From Fremontodendron californicum (lineage: Eukaryota > Streptophyta > Magnoliopsida > Malvales > Malvaceae), in contig JAULJL010000025.1 in assembly GCA_030761205.1 (NCBI GenBank), positions 8,375,501-8,439,500 on the forward strand: DNA of 64,000 bases, read 5' to 3'. The notes beneath the pieces are model-generated. The model did no database searches. It saw nothing but the letters and a program-made list of their open reading frames with translations, and was not told the DNA's origin. This document shows positions 55,356 to 64,000 of this stretch, one piece after another (position 1 is the stretch's first letter; each line of letters opens with the position of its first letter). Position numbers and translations under genes: made by a program.

Positions 55356-58300
55356 CGTGATCCCGTCACGGGGACCCGCTCGAGTGAGGGGGAAACAAAA
55401 GCAGAGGAAAAGATGACTTAATTCCTCTAGATTGAAATAAAAGGTCGAGGGTATGAAAACAGCTTCGTAAAAAGACATGGAGTCGCCACCAATATTTTTT
55501 AGCAAGGTATGATCGTCCACCTATTAAAACCGGTTTTTTATAAAATATTTTAAAATTAATTAAAACATTTTTAAACCCAATTTCAAGTCTGCGTTATAAA
55601 CCAGAGAAGATCGAAGAATCGGGTTCGGGACTCGGTTACGTGCGGGGAAGGATTAGTACCCCCACAACACCTGTATAAAATGGTACCTTATTAATCGTAT
55701 GTTGTCTCAAGTCTCGGTAAAAAAATCGGTCTTTAATTTAGTATTTCAAGTTAATTCCCAATTTAAAGAAAAATAATTCCATTTTTAATTGAAAATGATC
55801 CGGAATTTATTAATTCAAAATTTTCCTATATTCCACGACAAAATCGGCAAAATATAAATTTTTTATTTATTTGGAAAGCTTTCCGAATCATTCTCAGTTT
55901 TTGAAAGAAAGATATTCCTTTATTAATGATAATTGATGATATTCCCTCTAGCAAATCCGGTAGAGAACTCATGAATTATTTGAACTCGGGAATATCTTTA
56001 TTTTTTATTGAAAATCATCATTTTTTTTTTAAAATTTGAAAAATGAATATGAACATGTATGACATAAATAAAATGACATAGCAAAGTCTAGAAAATATAA
56101 TGCAACCTAAATTACATGACATAATTTAAATGGCACAGTATATTCTAGATGAAATAAAAAATCCTAAGTATCATGGTATATTCTAAATGAAATAAAATGA
56201 TTTAAATGACATGGCAATTTTAAATGCATGGCCTATTTTAAATGACATGGTATATTATAAATAATATAACCTAAATGACATGGAATATGATCTAAGTGAC
56301 AAGAAATGACATGAAACATAAAATAATCCATGAAAATAAAATAAAAATGCATGAACATAGTATATGCTAAATAATGTGACAAAAATAAATGACTAAATAA
56401 AAAATATAGGATAGCATGAAATATTCAAATCATATGGAAAACAATATAACATCATAAAATGTAAATCAAATTAATAATAATACCAAGGAAAATATAATAA
56501 CAAAAATCACATATTAAATAAAATGCATGAACATGGAAAATGCAATGCATGAAAATGTTTTTTTTTTCTCTAAATAAAGAAATCCGTATATCTAAAAAGA
56601 TATTCGGCTACCTTAGGAAAATATGTCAAATTAGATTTTCTAAAAAAAACAACACTTTGTGATTGTTTGAAAATAATTTTGAGGAAAAACTTAAATAAAG
56701 ATTAAAACCCCTACCAAACCCTTTTAAAATGGCTCTAATTTCCTAAGTTTAAAATCCCGGACTTGACCACCCTTAACCCGAGATTTATGAAATCATTTTT
56801 AAAGTTTAAAAAGGCTTAGAAACTATCCTAAGATAGTAGCTAAAGCTTCTAACCAACCCCCTCTAAATGCCTTAGCCAAATTCAACCATTTTTTTTTCTT
56901 TTGAATTCAAATCTGCCTCTACTGTCCGGTTTTGACACACAATTTTTTAGCCTATTTTTAAAAATTCAAAAAAATCTTAAAAAATTACTGGAGACTCAAA
57001 ACATGTAAAACTACACGAAAAAGAATTGGCTTAATTTTTTGATTAAAGATGACTGCCCAGAAAAATCGGAGAAGTTTGAGTACTGGGTAAACAAAAATTG
57101 TTTTGTCAGAACACATTTTTTGCCTTTGATAAAGTCATTCAAAAATAAAAGTAAAAATTGTTGGAGGTCATCCTAAAGACCTAAGAACAGTTGCTAAAAC
57201 ATTTAAAAACCTTGGACAAAAATTGGCTAAGTAAAAAAAATCACAGAGGTAGAATAATCAATTTGACAACTCTTTAATTTTCCACAAGTATTTTCAAGAG
57301 AGCATGACTTTGAGCCATTGATTGGCCTAAGTCATAAATCATGTGGAAATGACATGGAATGCATGAACATACAGCAGATGAAATGTATGAAATGCATGGT
57401 CTAAAGCATAAATGGTAAAGGAAATGCATGACAATTCAAAATAACCTAAATGCATAGCATGAGTTTGCATGGCAATAAATGCTATCCTAACTTAATATGC
57501 GTGCAATGCTTGATAATGCAAATATGAATTGGACCTAATATGTTATGAATATGAATGAAAATGCTAATGTAACCTAAGACCTAAGTAGCATAGCAATGCA
57601 TGGCAATACCAATATGATTTAAGACCCAATATGCATGGCAATACCAATATGGCCTAGACCTAAAATGTAATGAAAATGCATAGCAATACTATGAACATAC
57701 AATGAAAAATGAACCTAATGCTAATGCTGGAACAAACAGCAACTAATACACAATTTCAAGATATGATAATGCAAAGCATGTTACCCAAACAAAATGAAAA
57801 TGCATGACAAGGCAAGGAATGCATGAAGAGACCGAATGGTCACATGGTACTCTAGTGCAATCCTATCTAGTAAATGACACAAGTACATGACAAATCATAT
57901 CAAGATACATAATGTCATGACACTTTCACAAGCATATGACGTACTAAAATCAAAATACACAAGCTCATGGCATGGAGATGCAGCAAGATGAAAATGCATA
58001 TGCAAGGCATTCTAAATATCAAGATATGCTAACTCATGGCATGGAGATGCAAACAAGTCAAGAAGAAAGATTAAAATGCACATGTAAGGCATAGCAAAAT
58101 GGAGTAGCCGAATGGTCATATGACCAAATATAAAAATGCAAACATTTTTATAATATAAGACATGATATATGAAAAAAATGCACAATATGATTCCAACGAA
58201 CACAATGGCCAAATCTACAACGAAAAATTATTAAGCATGGAAAAGAAATATAGAAACAAGTATAGCATAGAAAATAATGTAAAGAACATATAAAAAAAAT

Positions 58301-61044
58301 TAAGCATAGACATGCAAAGCAAATAACAAGCAAAACTAGTAAATAAAACAAGGAAAGTTAAGCTTCATGATTGGTATAAAATGGGCGTAGCCTCTCACCT
58401 AACCATAACCACTTGGTCTTGCCAATATCATGAAGCCTTTCCATTTCAAAAATCAGAAAATAAACCATGTTAAACAACAAAATTAAGTTGAGCTTCATGG
58501 TAGGTAAAAATGGGCATAGCCTCTCCCCTAACCATGGTCACTTGGTCTTGCCAAGATCATGTATCCATTTCAACCTCTTTTGCTTCATTTTTTTTGTAAA
58601 AAAAAAAAAAAAACAGAACCTTGAATACTTAAATAAACCTTCTAAAAATCATTTTTCCACAATAACATGCAAAGAAGAAAAAAATAAAAAAACCAAGGCA
58701 AACAAACATACAACATTTGGCCAAAGCAAGAATATAAAAAAAAATTGTTTTCAACCATTTCTTTGAAGAAGAAGAGATGAAAACTTAAGTAAACATTTAA
58801 AAACGTTGATTTCTATGAAAAATGTAGTAGGATAACAAGATGGAAAATCAAGAAATCAACATAGAAAACAAGAAGAAAACCATGCTAGAGCTTGGTAGAG
58901 ATGACTACCTTCAAGTTCTTCTATTGAAAACCTTTTTTTCTTTCTTTCAAAACCTTTTATTTTTCTAAATTAGCTACTGACTTCAGCCTCCAAACTTATC
59001 AAAAAATGAAATCAGCCCTCCCCTCTAATGGCTTGGCCGAATGGCCCTCCAACCCTTGGATGGAATTTGCACTTTTTCTCCTCCAATTTTGGACTTTAGA
59101 TTAAGATATTTTGATGACAACATAAAAATGTCATCTTGCCAATTGATAGCAGCCCTTAAGATGTGTACTCAGCCCTTGTAATAACCTCAGCCCTTAGATG
59201 CAAAAGAGGACCAATCCTATGCACTCCCTTGCTTGCCCCTTTGAGTGCCTACCCTTGGATGAGTTATGCTCTTCCATTCTTGGTGATTGGATGAGGACAA
59301 CATAAAAATGACATCTTGTAGATTAAATTTAGCCCTTAACATGTGCACTCAGCCCTTGTAGATGGCTTAAGCCATTGGATGAAAAGAGACAATCCCATGC
59401 ACTCCCTTACTTGGCCGAATGGATGCCTCCCTTTGGATGAATTATGCTCATCTTTTTTCTTCCATTCTTGGCCATTAGATGAGGGTTCTTTCATGAAAAA
59501 TAAAAATGTCATCTTGGCATTTAAAATTGGCCATTGGATGGTGCATTCAACTTTCCTCCAAGTCACATAAGCCATTGGATAAAGGGGGACCATTTGCAAG
59601 GTGTTGGTGGTAGCATGTGAGCTTGATAGTGACAAAGGAATTAAATTGATCAAGCTTCCTTCTTCTCCTCTATGCTGGCTAATCAAAGGAGGTAAAATCC
59701 CAGCAATTCCTTTTTCTTTCATATTTTCCTTAATTACAAATTTGCCATTTTTGGTTTCTTCGGTGAAACAACCTTTTGACAATCGAACCAAAATAAATAG
59801 CAAACTGACTCCAAATTCATATTTTATTTTTTCAATACTTCCAAAATAATAAAAAATTGAATTCTGGTAGTTTTCAAAATTGTTCGAGTCCATTTGCTAT
59901 TTATTTCGATTTTGTTTTCAAAATTGCCCCTTTTATGCATCCAAACTTTACCATTTTTTAAACGAGCTCCGAATCCAGATTTTTCTTCACCAATCTCTTC
60001 CAAATAATTTAAAAATGTGATCTGGATATTTTCATAATTTTTGGAGCTCATTTGCTATATTTTTGCGATTTATCTGCTTGAATTACTGCGTAGGGGAGTC
60101 GGGATTTGGTCATTTTGCAAACGAACTCCGAATCCAGATTTATCTTCACCAATCTCTTCCAAATAATTAAAAAATATGATCTGAAAGTTGTCAAAATTTT
60201 TGGAACTCGTTTGCTATTTTTTCGGGATTTATCTTGTTGAATTTCTGCATAGTGGGCTTGAGATTTGGCCATTTTGCAAACGAACTCCGAATCAAGATTT
60301 CTTTTTCCAATCTTCTCGAAATGATTTAAGAATGAGATTTACAAATTTTTAGAATTTTTGGAGTTCGTTTGCTATTTTTTCAAAAATTTTCAATTTTGCC
60401 TTTTTGTCTCCGAAACCCAGTTTTGCTCAAAACAAGTCTGATTTTTAGATTTTCTTCAAACTGAGCCTTGGGCTATCCTTGTTTTATCACTCCTCATTAA
60501 TTAGGGGCTTTAGTCCTACCGAAACAGGCCATTTCTGTAATTCTTCCAAATTTCACCAAAATCCACCAAAAACCCTAATTTTTTGGTTTTCTTTCGAATT
60601 GACTTTTCTATCAGTTTTTTCTTCCAAGTTGTTTCTCCATTACCTGTAGCCAGTACTTATCTCTCATTTGAAACCTTCAATTCAGACCAATTTGATCGTT
60701 TAAGCACTTTTCCCCAAATTTCTTGAACTAGGGTTTTCTTTCTACTGAATCTCTGTAACCCAACTTCCGAACTCCATATCTTTCAATGTAGACCTCGGAT
60801 TATCAAAATTCTTTCACCATTTTTCAATTGAACCTCAAATCTTGATTTTGAGAGTGGGTTGACTTTTTTAGTAGTTGACTTTTTTGGGGTTAACTTTTTC
60901 AAGTTTGACTTTTTTCTATATGCTTTCTTAGACTAAGTCTCGGAGTACCACTTGCAGGATGAGAAAAGCCTTTTAGCATTCTGAAACATCAATTTAGGAA
61001 AAAAATACCTGATTTAGGGGTCCGAACAAAATTAGGTGTCTACA
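55356..61044 (-). repeat. 5' LTR of Ogre D (5689 bp)
   Basis: Minus-strand start TGTAGACACC at 61044. The inner end reads cgtgatcccgtcacgggg on the plus strand, where the partner has tgtgatcctgtcac. Visible divergence from LTR D is around 5-10% in the first 180 bp, dominated by C/T and G/A changes. Contains the same landmarks as LTR D, with a four-anchor 158-bp array and a full ~145-bp segment near 60599-60750 that is missing in D. Confidence 0.92.
59880..60390. repeat. ~158-bp tandem array in LTR E (four anchors)
   Basis: Anchors tttgctat at 59893, 60051, 60210 and 60368; spacings 158, 159 and 158. Confidence 0.88.
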
Positions 61045-62112
61045 TACGAAATTTCTCAAATCATCCCCGTCCATCCGAGTTAGAATCAATGGTTCTTTAG
61101 AAAAAGCTCTTTTTACCACACAGGGTCCTTCCCAATTTGGAGCCCATTTTTCTCGTGGATCCTTCAATATAGGGAGAATTGTCCTAAGTACCAACTCCCC
61201 TTCTCGAAACTGTCTAGGACGAACCTTCTTGTTGTGGGCTCGAATCATCCTTTTCTGATACAACTGCCCATGACAAATTGTCTTCAATCTTTTTTCCTCG
61301 ATGAGATTCAGCTATTCATAACGAGCTCTAACCCATTCCGTCTCTTCTAGTTCAACTTCCATCAAAACACGAAGTGAAGGAATCTCAACTTCAATAGGTA
61401 ACACTGCTTCCATACCATAAACCAAAGAAAACGGCGTTGCCCCTGTAGATGTGTGAACCGAAGTGCGATATGCGTGAAGAGCAAAAGGCAAGATCTCATG
61501 TCAATCCTTGTACACATTAGTCATCTTCTTGACAATCTTCTTGATATTTTTGTTGGCTGCTTCTACTGCCCCATTCATCTTCGGACGATAAGGTGCCGAA
61601 TTATGGAGTGTGATCTTGAACTTTGTACACACTTCCCTCATTATCTTATTATTCAGATTGAGAGCATTATCTGAAATAATTCTTGCTGGCAATCCATGTC
61701 GGCATATGATTTCCTTCTTAACAAATCTGCATACCACCAACTTTGTTACATTCGTATAAGAAGCAACTTGCACCCACTTTGTGAAATAATCTATGGCCAC
61801 CAGGATGAAGTGATTTCCATTTGAAGCTTTTGGGGTAATAGGCCCAATCATATCCATTCCCCATATTGAAAATGGTTATGGTGCGATCATGACATGCAAT
61901 GGCGATGGCGACACATGAATCTTATCTCCATAGATCTGGCATTTATGACACTTCCGGGAATAACTGATACAATCTCCTTCCATCATCAGCCAATAATATC
62001 CTGCCCTCATAATCTGCTTAGCAAGTATGTGACCATTAGCATAGGTGCCACATATCCCTTCATGGACTTCCTCTATGGTTCTCCGAGCTTCGGCAGATCC
62101 TACACATCTCAA
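61045..62112 (-). pseudogene. Ogre C integrase, broken and cut by element D
   Basis: Zinc-binding module HEGICGTYANGH...CHKC (61876-62112; the second His of the D copy is Tyr here), a stop, then the catalytic core at 61501-61857 with D2 (MDMIGP), D63 (ISDNAL) and E99 (GAVEAANK), spacing 35. A stop at 61498-61500 replaces a Trp codon (TGG to TGA). The C-terminal domain follows (RQFREGELVLR, REKWAPNWEGPCVVKRAF, LTRMDGDDLRNFV) until the LTR of D begins at 61044. The final codons are at 37496-37541. Confidence 0.87.
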
Positions 62113-62880
62113 TAGGACTTGATCCTTCCCTTTCTTGTAGAGAATCTAGCCATCTAGAACAAAACCCATTGCTAACCTTCTCAGAGTCCTCTTGTCGTTT
62201 TTTGTTGCTCTTTCTGGATACTGTTGACTCTTGATGTACTGCAAGATGTCCTTACACCAAGGAGACCGTTTGCTTCTTCTTTGATACTCATGCAGTGGGC
62301 ATGAGACTCATATATGCTTATCTTGATTGGCACAACTTCAGCCCTTTCATTCACTTTAAACATTGATGACAAAGTAGCCAGAGCATCCGCCATCCGGTTT
62401 TCTTCTTGGGGAAAATAATTGAAATTTACTTCTTCAAATTCCTTTAACAAGCTCAGTATGAGTTCTCGGTATCGGATTAACTTTGCATCTCGGGTTTCCC
62501 ATTCTCCGTGCAATTGATATATCACTAAAGCTGAGTCTCCAAAAACCTCTAATTTTTTTATCTTTCAGTCTATGGCAGTACGAAAGCCCATAGTACATTC
62601 CTCATATTCTGCAGTATTATTTATACAATCAAAATCCAATATGGCAGTGAAAAGGATAATAATCTTCTTATGGGGATATGAGCACTGCACCGATTCTGTG
62701 CCCCATGGCATTAGATGTGCCATCCAAGTACATTTTCCATACTTTCTTCTTCGGGGGAACCGCATCCGCTTGTTAAACATACATCAAATCTTCATCTGGG
62801 AAATCAAAGTTCAGAGGCTCATACTCTTCCACTGCCCGACTTGCTTAAAATTCAGCCACTGCACTACCCTTAATAGCTTT
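62113..62880 (-). pseudogene. Ogre C RNase H and linker, broken
   Basis: RNase H pieces GKCTWMAHLMPWGTESVQCSY (the expected DG(A/T)S reads DGTS in another frame) and FDCINNTAEYEECTMGFRTAID (62565-62780), then after a frameshift ETRDAKLIRYRELILSLLKEFEEVNFNYFPQEENRMADALATLSS (62181-62525) and linker. A stop replaces a Glu codon near 62147 (DG then TAG then ILYKK). The His/Asp-rich motif MADAL is the conserved end of this RNase H type. Confidence 0.78.
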
Positions 62881-64000
62881 CTAACTTACATATACAATGT
62901 CGTACTTTGATAACAAAACTTGCCATCTTGCTGTCCTCCTTGACGAAGAAGGTGCTTCCAACATGTACTTGATTGGATCTAGCTTGGTAATCAGCCACAT
63001 TGTGAGGTACGACATGTACTCTCCGAGCCTCAAAGTAGTCCAAGCTAAGGCACAACACAACTTTTCTACCGACGAATACTTCAACTCATAATCTGTAAAC
63101 TTCTTGCGGAGGTAGTAGATCGCTTGTTCTTTCTTCTCAGTCTCATCATGTTGCCCTAAGACACAACCCATGGATCTCTCAAATACTGATAAATACAATA
63201 TCATTGGTTTATCCGAAATAGGTGGCATTAATACTGATGGGTTTGTTAGATAATGCTTAACCTTTTCAAAAGCTATCTGACACCCTTCATTCCATTCTCC
63301 TGGATCACGTTTTTGAAGTAGCTTAAATGTTGGATCACATTTGTCGGTTAACTGAGAAATAAACCGAGCAATGTCATTCAATCTTCCCAGAAAGCCTCTA
63401 ACTTCTTTCTGAGTGCGAGGTGGTCACAAGTTCTGGATGGCCTTCACTTTATCCGGATCAATCTCAATTCCCTTTTTGCTAACAACAAAACCCAACAATT
63501 TCCCCGAAGTGACTCCAAAAGTGCATTTTGCCGGGTTTAGCTTGAGTTGAAACTTTCTTAGTCTTTCAAAGAGTTTCCTAAGATTTGCAATATGCTCCTC
63601 TTCTCCTTGTGACATTGCAATCATATCATCAACACATACCTCAATTCCCTTATGCATCATGTCATGAAACAAGGTCAGTATGGCCCTCTGATATGTTGCC
63701 CCTGCATTCTTCAACCTAAACTGCATTACCTTGTAGCAGAATGTTCCCCACATCGTAACAAATGTGGTTTTCTCCATATCTTCTGGTGCCATCTTAATCT
63801 GATTATATCCCGAGAATCCGTCCATGAAAGAAAACAAAGAACTCTTCGTCGTATTATCCACGAAATTTCAATATGGGGCAAAGTGAAATTTATCTTTTGG
63901 ACTGGCTTTGTTCAAATCTCGGTAATCGATGCACATTAGTACCTTGCCATCCTTCTTTGGTACTGGAACAATGTTTGCCACCATTCCGGATATTTTGCCA
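62881..64000 (-). pseudogene. Ogre C reverse transcriptase and connection, runs off the right edge
   Basis: RT segment 63424-63861 with FMDGFSGYNQIKM, MWGTFCYKVMQFRLKNAGATYQRA, and the catalytic motif CVDD (63625-63636; Tyr changed to Cys, both Asp kept). Then, after a frame break near 63380-63424, YIARFI-type connection (NDIARFISQLTDKCDPTFKLL, LSVFERSMGCVLGQHDE, KLCCALAWTTLRL, KYMLEAPSSSRRTARWQVLLSKYDIVYVS; 62881-63381). RT N-terminal motifs (VPKKDGKVLMC) continue to 64000 in broken frames. The intron, gag and ORF1 of C are outside the window. Confidence 0.85.

Larger units (their letters stand above)
37542..61044 (-). mobile_element. Ogre/Tat-type element D, both LTRs present (23.5 kb)
   Basis: 5' LTR 55356-61044, primer site 55335-55352, leader, ORF1, gag, truncated protease region, putative intron, RT, RNase H and integrase, 3' non-coding region and 3' LTR 37542-43233, all minus strand. 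Size, long LTRs, ORF1, intron and RNase H position fit Ogre. It is inserted in the integrase C-terminus of element C. Flanking bases are cgata (left) and tacga (right), not a clean target duplication. Stops and frameshifts occur in all genes, and the protease core and G-patch are deleted. Confidence 0.92.
29055..64000 (-). mobile_element. Ogre/Tat-type element C, split by element D
   Basis: Minus-strand element whose 3' LTR (29055-35125), polypurine tract and 3' non-coding region (35126-37541) lie left of D, and whose pol (61045-64000 and beyond) lies right of D. The integrase end is cut after DDLRNFV at 61045 and resumes at 37541 with VNVDELKKYYA and a stop at 37496, proving that the two parts belong together. 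gag, ORF1 and the 5' LTR are outside the window. Confidence 0.87.

Noticed and set aside
59336..59893. 185-codon minus-strand frame in LTR E
   Set aside because: It consists of the repeated ccattggatga region and the 158-bp array, without homologous frames in LTRs C and D.
37537..61049. Target-site duplication of element D
   Set aside because: The flanks cgata and tacga do not match; the only overlap is too short to claim. The nesting is supported instead by the split integrase of C.

Overview
The window looks like repeat-rich chromosomal DNA of a flowering plant, probably a eudicot. It is AT-rich and has almost no open single-copy coding sequence. It carries Athila-type, Ogre/Tat-type and Ty1/copia retrotransposon parts with plant tRNA primer sites, plus one plant-type LOG (cytokinin-activating) gene. 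No tRNA, rRNA, CRISPR or bacterial feature is visible. The species cannot be named from this sequence.

Left part (1-7648, minus strand): a non-autonomous Athila-like LTR retrotransposon. Its 5' LTR (5591-7648), tRNA-Asp primer site, gag remnant, polypurine tract and the first 267 bp of its 3' LTR are all visible. There is no protease, reverse transcriptase or integrase. Where pol should be, the element carries two intact, intronless, sense-oriented genes: a LOG-like phosphoribohydrolase (2311-2958) and an uncharacterised 178-residue Cys4-motif protein (3459-3995). Each has a well placed TATA-like box. The two genes sit between two diverged copies of an element segment bearing a polypurine-tract-like motif. 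This is the most interesting object in the window: an apparent gene-capturing retrotransposon.

Middle and right (7649-64000): a nest of retrotransposons. A decayed copia element (7649-11545: gag remnant, polypurine tract, start of the 3' LTR) is followed by the LTR and leader of an Ogre-type element A (plus strand, 11546-15339). Ogre B (plus, from 15340) lies in the leader of A. Ogre C (minus, 3' LTR 29055-35125) lies in the pol of B. Ogre D (minus, 37542-61044, about 23.5 kb, both LTRs present) lies within the last codons of the integrase of C. The rest of C (pol) runs from 61045 past the right edge.

The Ogre elements share LTRs that begin TGTAGACA, a tRNA-Arg-like primer site, an extra ORF1 ahead of gag, gag, protease plus G-patch, and RT, RNase H and integrase. 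B and D share a putative 225/226-bp intron between the G-patch part and RT; removing it restores the reading frame in both copies. All copies have stop codons or frameshifts. D has also lost its protease core and G-patch through a deletion. LTRs and 3' regions contain several tandem arrays, including a regular ~158-bp repeat. Apart from the two captured genes, nothing here looks likely to encode a working protein.
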